Source: Bordetella parapertussis
GTDB lineage: Bacteria > Pseudomonadota > Gammaproteobacteria > Burkholderiales > Burkholderiaceae_D
DNA: 10,156 nucleotides
Direction: 5' to 3'
Assembly (NCBI GenBank): GCA_945883145.1
Contig: CAMCXB010000075.1
Location: forward strand, 1-10,156
Part shown: piece by piece, positions 1 through 6,145 of the stretch
How the letters are laid out: each line of letters begins with the position of its first letter
Position numbering within the stretch: position 1 is the stretch's first letter
Made by a program: the position numbers and the translations under genes
The notes under the pieces: model-generated
What the model saw: the letters and a program-made list of their open reading frames with translations, nothing else
Told to the model about the DNA's origin: nothing
Databases searched by the model: none

Positions 1-73
1 TGACGGTTAGGACATCGATTTGGCGAAGAAGTGTGACGATTTGTTCTGGTTTAAGACGTTGACCTTTAGGCAT
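1..73 (-). CDS. IS3-family transposase OrfA, N-terminal fragment cut by the window edge
   Basis: The minus strand from ATG at 71-73 reads MPKGQRLKPEQIVTLLRQID and continues to the window edge. This resembles the start of IS3-family OrfA proteins, which open with a short basic stretch followed by a 'PEQIV.KLRQ.DVL' helix. OrfA carries the helix-turn-helix that binds the element's ends; OrfB, the DDE catalytic part, would lie outside the window. An AGGAG ribosome binding site sits 8 bases upstream of the ATG. Only 24 codons are visible, so it cannot be said whether the element is intact. The call rests on N-terminal resemblance alone. Confidence 0.6.
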   Translation of the reverse strand, partial: MPKGQRLKPEQIVTLLRQIDVLTV

Positions 74-170
74 ACGAAGTACTCCTTTCTAAGACAGATT
101 AACAAAATTTCTCTCTTATAAAGTGGCACTAAAAATCAAGTCAGATCAAAGTGATTTGTACATTTTTTAG
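1..170 (-). mobile_element. 5' end of an IS3-like insertion sequence (partial)
   Basis: The OrfA start at 73 is followed outward by about 90 non-coding bases, the usual length of the leader between an IS3 terminal repeat and OrfA. Read outward on the minus strand, a TGTACA block at about 158-163 begins with the TG typical of many IS3-family ends, so the element may end near there. Its other end is outside the window, so terminal repeats and target duplication cannot be tested. The outer boundary is an inference. Confidence 0.4.
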
Positions 171-279
171 TTCTAGTATCATTGAGTGTCTGGATAAAAT
201 TATTTTAAGGGGATTACTTATTTTTTTTATTAATTCAGTTAGTCTAAATGCATATTAATTAATACCAATTAAATTATAA

Positions 280-307
280 AATGATACTGCTTTAAAATAC
301 TATCATT
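280..307. repeat. Inverted repeat AATGATA/TATCATT
   Basis: Seven-base arms AATGATA (280-286) and TATCATT (301-307) are separated by 14 bases. The repeat lies just beyond the 3' end of the minus-strand helix-turn-helix remnant. It could be an old terminator stem, but it is AT-only apart from one pair and has no convincing T-run, so a chance repeat is possible. Confidence 0.35.
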
Positions 308-315
308 AAAGATAA

Positions 316-420
316 TTAATGGTTGACATGCGAGTAGCCAATTTTATGAGCAAGGGTTTTCATTGGGACATCGGAGTCGATTAGCGCTTGATAGGCTTGT
401 GGTCTAATCGTTGGCTCAAT
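316..420 (-). pseudogene. Remnant of an AraC-type helix-turn-helix
   Basis: One minus-strand frame holds IRPQAYQALIDSDVPMKTLA followed by HKIGYSHVNH and then a stop (316-318). The pattern 'A..LI.SDVP.KTLA.KIGYSHVNHF' fits the first helix-turn-helix of AraC/XylS-family DNA-binding domains, where 'IA..VGYS...HF' is the hallmark. The frame stops before the second helix-turn-helix and lacks the rest of the protein, with no plausible start or ribosome binding site. It is therefore a decayed fragment of a regulator, not a gene. It lies between the IS end and the glycosyltransferase operon. Only about 30 residues support the call. Confidence 0.45.
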
Positions 421-463
421 AAAAAAGAATAAATAGATTGATCATATTTTTTAATGAAAGCTT

Positions 464-495
464 TATTTAACTTCCCTCGGCTTCACGGTTAAATA
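464..495. repeat. Inverted repeat TATTTAAC/GTTAAATA
   Basis: Perfect eight-base arms at 464-471 and 488-495 enclose a 16-base loop that is richer in G+C than its surroundings. No gene is adjacent. It could be a remnant terminator or a mobile-element end; its function is unknown. Confidence 0.35.
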
Positions 496-535
496 GCTGA
501 CACATTTTTTAAAAAGAATAACTTAAAAACAATTA

Positions 536-569
536 TGAATTTTCATTATTTTAATTATTGAATTTTCAT
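536..569. repeat. Direct repeat TGAATTTTCAT, two copies
   Basis: The 11-mer TGAATTTTCAT occurs at 536-546 and again at 559-569, a 23-base period close to two helical turns. This spacing would suit two protein-binding sites on one DNA face, but in AT-rich DNA the copies may be fortuitous. Confidence 0.3.
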
Positions 570-813
570 ATGACGATCTTGAAAAATTACCTGAAGAACA
601 GTAGTATTCCCTTTACGCAACATTTTAAAAAAATCTTATGTATTAGCTAACAAATGCCGTGAAATTGGACGGCTAAACTTATCTCTTTATTTTAAGAGTG
701 ACTGTAAATCGTCCGAGAAGTTGTACATGCGTCGCTGAATTAGGCCTGCTTGAGACCTAACATCACTCGAATAGTTGTAAATGTGGTGCGTCCAGCTTAA
801 TTCCATGACCAAC

Positions 814-829
814 TCTTAAATCGTTAAGA
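814..829. promoter_or_regulatory. Inverted repeat upstream of the glycosyltransferase operon
   Basis: TCTTAA and TTAAGA arms flank an ATCG centre, giving a perfect 16-base dyad that ends 30 bases before the ATG of the PAP2 gene. It could be an operator or a leader hairpin for the operon. No partner protein can be named. Confidence 0.3.
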
Positions 830-859
830 CCTGTCCAACACCTTTCACACCATCAGAGC

Positions 860-1672
860 ATGCATAACTTTCAATTAAGCCGTCAGATCCGCTTGCTCGC
901 CTTGGCACTCATTTGCGCTGGCATCCTGCTTCACTTTTCTAGGTTCAACACGTTGTGGATGATGTTAGTACATCGCCTACCTGTCATTCATGAGGGATTC
1001 TGGCTGTTTATTACTAACTTAGGCCGAGGCTGGCCCACATTTGCGATTTTGGCTGCGCTAGATTTAGGATCTGGTCGGCGCACCGCGTTATTTTTCCGCT
1101 GCTTTTTGATGTCAGCTGTTCTGCTACCGCTGATGAAGAATTTTTTTTCGGTGGCTCGCCCAGTTTCTGTGATGGAGCCCAGTCTCTTGCACTTGATGGG
1201 CGTTCCCGTCACAGGCATGGGCTCGATGCCCTCTGGACATGCACTGACCGCCGGTGCGGTACTAGCGGTACTCTGGTTTGCTCGCACCAACCATGAGACG
1301 AACCGTCAATTCCAATACGCTGGCTTAGCCGCCGTGCTGATTTCTTTGCTTGTGGCTTTCTCACGCATCATGATTGGTGCTCACTGGCCGGCTGATGTCA
1401 TGGTCGGTTTTGGTATAGGTATGCTGATGGCTTATGCTGCTAATTGGCATGAACAACGCAAACCATGGGCTACCGCCCTAAGCGAGGGATATTGGACATG
1501 GGCCATCATCGTGCTGCAATTTATAAGTGCAGGAATTTTATTTTGGTCTGCTGCTGAGAACCCTTTGGAACTAGAACCCAACCTCTTGCTTGGTATCGGG
1601 GCACTTCTGCTTGCGATTTTTTCATTTCATCACCACATTCAAAAAATATCAATCGGAAGTTTGGCTCGGTAA
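860..1672 (+). CDS. PAP2-family membrane phosphatase
   Basis: This 270-residue integral membrane protein carries the full acid-phosphatase signature of the PAP2 superfamily: K93-x6-R100-P101, P124-S125-G126-H127, and S168-R169-x5-H175-x3-D179. H127 and H175 would be the general acid and the nucleophile. Hydrophobic segments surround these motifs, which places the active site at the periplasmic membrane face. Relatives dephosphorylate lipid substrates such as undecaprenyl diphosphate, phosphatidic acid, phosphatidylglycerol phosphate or lipid A. It is first in an operon with a polyprenyl-phosphate sugar synthase and an ArnT-like transferase. The likely role is therefore recycling the polyprenyl carrier or removing a phosphate from the acceptor lipid, but the substrate is inferred. 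The ATG at 860 has only a weak ribosome binding site. The gap to the next gene is six bases. Confidence 0.88.
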   Translation: MHNFQLSRQIRLLALALICAGILLHFSRFNTLWMMLVHRLPVIHEGFWLFITNLGRGWPTFAILAALDLGSGRRTALFFRCFLMSAVLLPLMKNFFSVARPVSVMEPSLLHLMGVPVTGMGSMPSGHALTAGAVLAVLWFARTNHETNRQFQYAGLAAVLISLLVAFSRIMIGAHWPADVMVGFGIGMLMAYAANWHEQRKPWATALSEGYWTWAIIVLQFISAGILFWSAAENPLELEPNLLLGIGALLLAIFSFHHHIQKISIGSLAR

Positions 1673-1678
1673 AATTCA

Positions 1679-2848
1679 GTGCTTGAACAGAACATGCTCG
1701 TCTCACAAACGGAGACCACATCGTCACTTCCTAAACAGGCGTCCGAGTGCATAGCGCTAGGTCTGACATTGTCGGTCGTAATCCCTACCTTCAACGAAGC
1801 GGCCAACGTTGAGCCTCTCATTGAACGCCTGTACAAAGTACTTGAGGGTGTGAACTGGGAAGTCATTTTCGTTGATGATGACTCGCCTGACGGAACCGCC
1901 GCTGTATTGCGTGAGATAGCGGCTCGTTATCCACGTGTGCGCTGCCTACGCCGGGTCGGCCGGCGTGGCTTATCTAGTGCATGCGTTGAGGGTATGCTGG
2001 CCTCTACTGCAACCTACTTAGCTGTAATGGATGCCGACTTGCAGCACGACGAAACCATTTTGCCTGCCATGCTTACTTGCCTTAGGGACGAGCCCTTTGA
2101 TCTCGTGATTGGCACTCGTTATATTGAAGGTGGCAGCGTCGGCGAGTGGGACAGCAAGCGGCAACGTGGCAGTGCTTTAGCGACCTTGCTGAGCCAGCGG
2201 CTGCTAAAGCTTGACGTGGCCGACCCTATGAGTGGTTTTTTTATGTTGCGGCGTGAGGTCATCGAAGGAGCGGTCTACAAACTCTCCAACATTGGCTTTA
2301 AGATCATGCTTGATTTAATCGTCTCTGCACATAAGCCGCTTCGTATTCGCGAATTACCCTATCAATTTGGCATTCGCCAACATGGCGAGAGCAAGCTCGA
2401 CAATCGAGTCATGTGGGACTACCTCATGCTGTTAGTCGACAAAATCGTCGGACGCTATTTGCCAATTCGTTTTATATCCTTTGCCTTCATAGGCGGCACT
2501 GGTGTCTTTGTCCACTTGTTGGTGTTAGGGATAGCGCGCATAGCTGCACCCGATAACTTTACCCTAGGTCAAGCGGCTGCAACATCGACTGCGATGGTAT
2601 TTAACTTCACCCTGAATAACGCACTCACCTACCGCGATAAACAATTACGTGGCTTACGTTACTTTGGTGGCCTACTCAAATTTGTGCTCGCCTGTAGCGT
2701 AGGTGCTTTTGCGAATGTGGGAGTGGCCTCGTTTATTTTTCGCGATTCGGGTGATTGGATACTTTCTGGGATCGCCGGTATTTTGGTCGGTCTGATGTGG
2801 AATTACGCGGCCACTGCACTATTCGTTTGGCCCCAACGCAAATACTGA
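1679..2848 (+). CDS. GT2 polyprenyl-phosphate glycosyltransferase fused to a GtrA domain
   Basis: Residues 31-250 are a family 2 glycosyltransferase of the dolichol-phosphate mannose synthase type. Visible motifs are LSVVIPTFNE (31-40), VDDDSPDGT (65-73), RRGLSSAC (95-102), the metal- and nucleotide-binding D118-A-D120 in VMDADLQHD, and GTRY (145-148). Residues from about 264 to the end are four hydrophobic helices typical of GtrA, the presumed flippase or membrane anchor for lipid-linked sugars. The protein should transfer a hexose from a nucleotide sugar to undecaprenyl phosphate at the cytoplasmic face and help move it across. The next gene would use that product. The GTG at 1679 follows the PAP2 stop by six bases; the ATG at 1694 is an equally plausible start five codons in. 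The end has tandem stops, TGA TAA. The sugar cannot be predicted. Confidence 0.9.
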   Translation: MLEQNMLVSQTETTSSLPKQASECIALGLTLSVVIPTFNEAANVEPLIERLYKVLEGVNWEVIFVDDDSPDGTAAVLREIAARYPRVRCLRRVGRRGLSSACVEGMLASTATYLAVMDADLQHDETILPAMLTCLRDEPFDLVIGTRYIEGGSVGEWDSKRQRGSALATLLSQRLLKLDVADPMSGFFMLRREVIEGAVYKLSNIGFKIMLDLIVSAHKPLRIRELPYQFGIRQHGESKLDNRVMWDYLMLLVDKIVGRYLPIRFISFAFIGGTGVFVHLLVLGIARIAAPDNFTLGQAAATSTAMVFNFTLNNALTYRDKQLRGLRYFGGLLKFVLACSVGAFANVGVASFIFRDSGDWILSGIAGILVGLMWNYAATALFVWPQRKY

Positions 2849-2863
2849 TAAGCAAACCAATCA

Positions 2864-4375
2864 ATGCAGCGCTCCTTGCTTACAGGCCGCACTACCCTTG
2901 TACTGACAGCGAGTGCTGTGCTGCATGTTCTGCTATCGCTGACGCTTGAACTATCAGCTGACGAAGCGCATTACGCTTTATATGCAGCGCACTTGGACTG
3001 GAGTTATTTTGACCACCCGCCTCTGGTGGGTTGGGTGCAATGGCCATTTCTCCAATTAGGTGGATCGGACCTGGTGCTACGCATTGTTCCGATGGCCTGC
3101 TGGCTGCTCGCTAATTTTTTATTGATAGCGCTCTCAGACAATCTATTCCCCCAGTTCGCCGATCAACGCGGCTTGCGGGCAGACATCGTTTTGTTTAGTC
3201 TAAGCCCCTTGTTACACCTGCTGGGCATTGCCTTAGTTCCCGACACCTTGCTGATGCCACTGACCTTGGCCGTCATGTTAATAACTTGGCGCTTGTGTCA
3301 TGAGCATGAAAGTTCGCGTCTCAGAAATTGGATCATCTTGGGTCTACTACTTGGATTAACCGGCTTAGCTAAGTACACAGCATTTCTCAACGCCATTGGT
3401 GTGCTGTTAGTGTTCATGCATCGCTATGGTCCACGATTAATGATCAGAGACGGCCCATGGATCGCCGTTCTAATTGCTGCTGCCATCGTTGCCCCAGTGT
3501 TCTGGTGGAACAGTCAACATGATTGGATCTCTTTTCACTACCAGCTTAATCACGCCGCCGGTGGCAATGAATGGCGAAGTCTTCTGGCCTTACGCTTTTG
3601 GATGGTTATATGGTTAGTATTTGGCTTATCGCTACCAGTTCTTGTTTTTATTGGCGTGCGTAACCGTCGAAACCTAGACGGCTCGTTGCATAGATCAGCA
3701 CTCGGGCCGATATGGTTTTGTTTGTACTTTTTTCTACCAGGTATGCTCTTATGGTTTTTTTTATCAGGTCGGGGTAGCACCTTGCCGCATTGGGTTACCC
3801 CTTCAATCATGGCTGCTTTACCCACGGCAGCGGCAGTTATTTCAAGCCTTTGGAGCCAACAATCACGCTGGCCCGTCTGGTTATCTCTAGGCCTAGGGTT
3901 ACAGGCAGTCTTAGTCATGGCCTGCATTGCTTTACTTTTAGCCGGTGGTCTTCAGAGCGAAGATCAGGGGGAGCGTAAAAGCCCTTCCGTGCAAACTAGA
4001 TCGATCACTAATCCAATTGCCGACCTATATGGCTGGTCCGCAGGCGCTCACCGAGCGATGCATTTAGCTGAACAAGAAGGTGTCCAGACTTTGGCATTAG
4101 CTCATTGGACTTTAGCCAGTCGAATTGCCTGGTATGCCCGCCCAATGTCGGTAAAAGTATTGAAAAATAAACCTAGCCAATTTGATTTGTGGTTCGGCCA
4201 ACCAGTGCAAGGTGAGCGCATGATCGTGATTGATTGGTCACAGATGAGCTTCGCTGCACCCGTCGCTAACAATCAATTCAAGCAGTGCAAAGATATCGAT
4301 ACGCTGCCAGTGATGCACTTGGGGCGACAGATTTCACAATTTCATTTCTGGCTATGTGAAGACTGGCAAGGCTAG
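2864..4375 (+). CDS. ArnT/PMT-type membrane glycosyltransferase (GT39/GT83-like)
   Basis: This 503-residue multi-spanning protein has the family signature near its N-terminus: a first hydrophobic helix, then S-A-D33-E34-A-H-Y, and YFDHPPLVGW at 48-57. In the ArnT/PMT (PMT_2) family the Asp-Glu pair in the first periplasmic loop is the catalytic region and the 'YFDHPPL' stretch is diagnostic. About ten more hydrophobic helices follow to about residue 360, then a soluble periplasmic C-terminal part (about 365-503) with several Trp and Cys residues. It should take a sugar from a polyprenyl-phosphate carrier, very likely the product of the gene 15 bases upstream, and attach it to a periplasmic acceptor such as lipid A, another glycolipid or a protein. 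Which acceptor is unknown. It is the last gene of the operon. Confidence 0.88.
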   Translation: MQRSLLTGRTTLVLTASAVLHVLLSLTLELSADEAHYALYAAHLDWSYFDHPPLVGWVQWPFLQLGGSDLVLRIVPMACWLLANFLLIALSDNLFPQFADQRGLRADIVLFSLSPLLHLLGIALVPDTLLMPLTLAVMLITWRLCHEHESSRLRNWIILGLLLGLTGLAKYTAFLNAIGVLLVFMHRYGPRLMIRDGPWIAVLIAAAIVAPVFWWNSQHDWISFHYQLNHAAGGNEWRSLLALRFWMVIWLVFGLSLPVLVFIGVRNRRNLDGSLHRSALGPIWFCLYFFLPGMLLWFFLSGRGSTLPHWVTPSIMAALPTAAAVISSLWSQQSRWPVWLSLGLGLQAVLVMACIALLLAGGLQSEDQGERKSPSVQTRSITNPIADLYGWSAGAHRAMHLAEQEGVQTLALAHWTLASRIAWYARPMSVKVLKNKPSQFDLWFGQPVQGERMIVIDWSQMSFAAPVANNQFKQCKDIDTLPVMHLGRQISQFHFWLCEDWQG

Positions 4376-4386
4376 AGGGATTTACA

Positions 4387-4413
4387 AAATACCGAAAACT
4401 TTCAGAGGTATTT
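4387..4413 (+). repeat. Possible hairpin after the glycosyltransferase operon
   Basis: AAATACC (4387-4393) and GGTATTT (4407-4413) form a seven-pair stem, with a further GAA/TTC pairing inside. It starts 12 bases past the last stop of the operon, where a terminator would be expected. The tail is AAAAATTC rather than a T-run, so intrinsic termination is doubtful. Confidence 0.3.
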
Positions 4414-4439
4414 AAAAATTCTAAAACAGACGTCATGAA

Positions 4440-4673
4440 TTACTCAGGCCTAAGTTGTAAACTAAGTATTGACGGAAGCAAAATCATCAGGCTACGCTGC
4501 CAAGCCACATTCAAGCGCACCAAATAATAATGTGCTGCTTCAGCAATCAGCTCATAAGCATCTAGTATGCGAATTAAATTCGTTTCGCTCACCACTCGAC
4601 TCCGATCTTTTGGGGATGAGGGCTTGCGTACTAATCGGATGGGGTTTTCAACGTTGGTTCCGCATTCTCGCCT
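4440..4673 (-). pseudogene. Tyrosine recombinase (phage integrase) remnant
   Basis: A minus-strand frame of 77 codons, open from just after a TAG at 4674-4676 to a TAA at 4440-4442, reads RRECGTNVENPIRLVRKPSS, then PKDRSRVVSETNLIRILDAY. This matches the junction between core-binding and catalytic domains of phage-type tyrosine integrases, where '(E/W)G...ENP...VRKP....R.R.LS..E..RLL' is characteristic. The part after 'ILDAYEL' no longer follows the family. The catalytic Arg motif (T-G-x-R-x-x-E), His-x-x-Arg and Tyr are absent, and there is no start codon with a ribosome binding site. It is a decayed fragment lying directly downstream of the DUF2237 gene on the same strand. It marks a past integration or recombination at the 3' border of the glycosyltransferase cassette. 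Confidence 0.6.
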
Positions 4674-4686
4674 CTAATGCGTTTTT

Positions 4687-5043
4687 TCAAGCTTGCAGAT
4701 CTTCTAGAGTAACGTAGTCAAGCGCATTTATATGAGTACTTTCAAGTATCACTTTGGGTGCCACTCCAGCCTCAAAGGCTTGTTTCCATCTCAGTGCACA
4801 CAAGCACCAACGGTCACCGGCTTTTAATCCTTGGAAGCGGTATTCTGGGCGTGGTGTGATGAGGTCGTTTCCTTGTTGAAGTGAGAAATCTAAAAATTCT
4901 TGCGACACTTTTGCGCAAATCACATGGCTGCCGCGGTCATTCTCATCTGTGTTGCAACACCCATCTCGAAAGTAGCCAGTCAAAGGGTCATACGAGCACG
5001 GCACGAGTGGTGTTCCAAGAACGTTGAAGCTGTCTTTATTCAT
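4687..5043 (-). CDS. DUF2237 family protein
   Basis: This 118-residue cytoplasmic protein covers the usual length of DUF2237. Matching landmarks are NVLGTPLVPCS (7-17), a Tyr-rich turn ending RDGCCNTD (26-33), GSHVICA (38-44), GNDLITPRPE (58-67), GLKAGDRWCLCALRW (72-86) and EAGVAP (91-96). The conserved Cys residues (C16, C29, C30, C43, C80, C82) suggest metal or redox chemistry, but the family's function is unknown. The ATG overlaps the stop of the upstream gene as ATGA, which points to translational coupling. The stop falls 14 bases before the integrase remnant, so DNA beyond its 3' end has been rearranged while the protein looks full length. Confidence 0.92.
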   Translation of the reverse strand: MNKDSFNVLGTPLVPCSYDPLTGYFRDGCCNTDENDRGSHVICAKVSQEFLDFSLQQGNDLITPRPEYRFQGLKAGDRWCLCALRWKQAFEAGVAPKVILESTHINALDYVTLEDLQA

Positions 5044-5555
5044 TTGAAAGAATCCGTTTGCAATTCAAAACAGTTTAATAGATCTTCAGGTGTGTCACTA
5101 GATTTCTCTCCTAAGTAGGCTCTGATAAAAGGACCAGATTTCCAAGGCATTGTCAGCCCACTCCAGATCGCGTCTCCGACTACTGTTGCTGTCGTATCGA
5201 GGTTTTTGACTGGTACTACTGCAGGTAAGAGCTTTTCAAATTCAACCTCTGCAATAGCCCAAGTTCCCGACGTCCACACGTAAATAACTTTTATTGGTAT
5301 TGAGTCTGGTGGGCTGAAAGATTGAATTGCTGTTTTGATTATCTTGAGTTTTGGATCTTGACTATCAAGCTGTTTAACAGTCTTGCATGAGTTAGTCGTC
5401 ATGCGCCATCTGTCCTTCATGATTCCAATGAAATCAACATCTCTACCATCAACATTGAACATCAATCCATTATCTTTTTGAGACCAACTGACATGAGTCA
5501 GGGTCACTACAGGTAAAAATAAGAGTAAAAGTATTACCGATAATTTTTTGTTCAT
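5040..5555 (-). CDS. Unknown exported protein coupled to DUF2237
   Basis: No family was recognised for this 171-residue protein. It begins MNKKLSVILLLLFLPVVTLT, a clear Sec signal (basic n-region, then a Leu-rich core) with cleavage likely around residues 22-26. The mature part, about 145 residues, has only two Cys (CKTV about residue 57, LLNCFEL about 162), which could form one disulfide in the periplasm. It contains short hydrophobic strands such as IPIKVIYVWTSGTWAIAEVE. There is no lipobox. The TGA overlaps the next ATG by four bases, so the two are made together, although one is exported and the other is not. No good ribosome binding site precedes its ATG. A plausible promoter lies at 5580-5608. 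Confidence 0.75.
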   Translation of the reverse strand: MNKKLSVILLLLFLPVVTLTHVSWSQKDNGLMFNVDGRDVDFIGIMKDRWRMTTNSCKTVKQLDSQDPKLKIIKTAIQSFSPPDSIPIKVIYVWTSGTWAIAEVEFEKLLPAVVPVKNLDTTATVVGDAIWSGLTMPWKSGPFIRAYLGEKSSDTPEDLLNCFELQTDSFK

Positions 5556-5579
5556 TATGATTTTTTTATCTTGATATGA

Positions 5580-5608
5580 AATAGATAGCTCTGAGGTTTG
5601 ATACTCAA
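5580..5608 (-). promoter_or_regulatory. Candidate sigma-70 promoter for the exported protein/DUF2237 pair
   Basis: On the minus strand, TTGAGT (5603-5608) and TCTATT (5580-5585) are separated by exactly 17 bases. Each matches four of six consensus positions. A start about seven bases downstream would leave a leader of roughly 20 bases before the ATG at 5555, which fits. It rests on consensus matching only. Confidence 0.35.
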
Positions 5609-5616
5609 AATTTTTA

Positions 5617-5630
5617 TTAGATGTATCTAA
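5617..5630. promoter_or_regulatory. Perfect dyad TTAGAT-GT-ATCTAA between divergent genes
   Basis: Two six-base arms around a GT centre form a near-perfect palindrome in the 197-base gap between the divergent genes at 5555 (minus) and 5753 (plus). It lies about nine bases upstream of the candidate -35 of the minus-strand promoter, a typical position for an operator. The binding protein is unknown; the pattern is not a CRP/FNR site. Confidence 0.35.
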
Positions 5631-5752
5631 ATGTAAGCGATTGTTTCGATCTGTAAAAGATAAAAAAATAAAGCGAGGGCAGTCATACGATGATCCTGCG
5701 TCAACAATGATGCGACAGACAAAATTGTAAACCGACTAATAGAGGAAATCCT

Positions 5753-5968
5753 ATGAAAAAGCTCGCCTTAGTAACAACACTCATTATCGCAGCAACTGGT
5801 GCATATGCAGAGACTGCAAAATCAGCGCCTGAAGCAGCAGCACCTGCTGCAACAACTACAGCTCCAACTCAAGTTAAAAAAGAACATAAAGTGAATCACG
5901 CTGTTAAAGCAAAGCACACTGAAGTAAAAGCAGAAGAAGTCAAACCAGCAGCAGAAAAAATGAAGTAA
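5753..5968 (+). CDS. Small exported Ala/Lys-rich protein (Asr-like composition)
   Basis: This 71-residue protein starts with MKKLALVTTLIIAATGAYA, a classic Sec signal ending in an A-Y-A cleavage site after residue 19. The mature 52 residues have no aromatic residue or cysteine. They consist of an Ala/Pro/Thr segment, then a Lys/His/Glu segment (VKKEHKVNHAVKAKH and on), and are probably disordered. Composition and layout recall acid-shock protein Asr of enteric bacteria, also an exported Ala/Lys/His-rich peptide, but this likeness is compositional and no homology is claimed. An AGAGGAAA ribosome binding site lies close to the ATG. A strong intrinsic terminator 24 bases past the stop makes it a single-gene transcript, suggesting abundant production. 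Confidence 0.8.
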   Translation: MKKLALVTTLIIAATGAYAETAKSAPEAAAPAATTTAPTQVKKEHKVNHAVKAKHTEVKAEEVKPAAEKMK

Positions 5969-5992
5969 TCACATCGATTCTCCGAGGGATTT

Positions 5993-6016
5993 GGGGCTGC
6001 TTGCAGCCCCTTTTTT
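5993..6016 (+). terminator. Strong intrinsic terminator
   Basis: GGGGCTGC (5993-6000) and GCAGCCCC (6003-6010) pair around a TT centre, giving in practice a seven-pair stem with a CTTG loop, followed at once by six T. It ends the transcript of the small exported protein and insulates the CRP-like gene downstream. Confidence 0.92.
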
Positions 6017-6089
6017 ATTTTACGGATTGGGTTTTCAATTGCATTAAAATCGAGTTTTATAGTGATATTGCATGTTAAAAATGCTGTTC

Positions 6090-6108
6090 TTAAGTTTGTA
6101 TTACTTAA
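6090..6108. promoter_or_regulatory. Inverted repeat TTAAGT-N7-ACTTAA upstream of the CRP-like gene
   Basis: Perfect six-base arms separated by seven bases end 37 bases before the ATG at 6146. The size and position would suit an operator for a dimeric regulator. It lacks the TGTGA half-sites expected for a CRP-type protein, so simple autoregulation through this site is not supported. Confidence 0.3.
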
Positions 6109-6145
6109 TTCGCATGATTTAAAACCCATCCCCTAGAGAGTCAAT

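Larger units (their letters stand above)
171..859. other. AT-rich stretch without an intact gene
   Basis: No convincing complete reading frame is present. The stretch holds a broken helix-turn-helix remnant (316-420), inverted repeats at 280-307, 464-495, 667-714 and 814-829, and an 11-base direct repeat (536-546 and 559-569). It probably contains the promoter of the glycosyltransferase operon starting at 860, but no convincing -35/-10 pair was found. A 39-codon minus-strand frame (687-806) has no ribosome binding site or recognisable family. Confidence 0.6.

Noticed and set aside
687..806. 39-codon minus-strand frame in the non-coding left region
   Set aside because: It has a start and stop but no ribosome binding site, no recognisable family and no supporting context; chance frames this short are common.
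3550..3927. 125-codon minus-strand frame inside the ArnT-like gene
   Set aside because: It is antisense to conserved membrane helices of a clear family protein, with a basic low-complexity translation typical of an antisense shadow.
4469..4717. 82-codon plus-strand frame
   Set aside because: It begins with TTG without a ribosome binding site, overlaps the 3' end of the DUF2237 gene, and lies antisense to the integrase remnant that explains the sequence better.
5641..5669. Promoter for the Asr-like gene using TTGTTT at 5641
   Set aside because: No acceptable -10 lies at 16-18 bases; the sequence there is an A-run.
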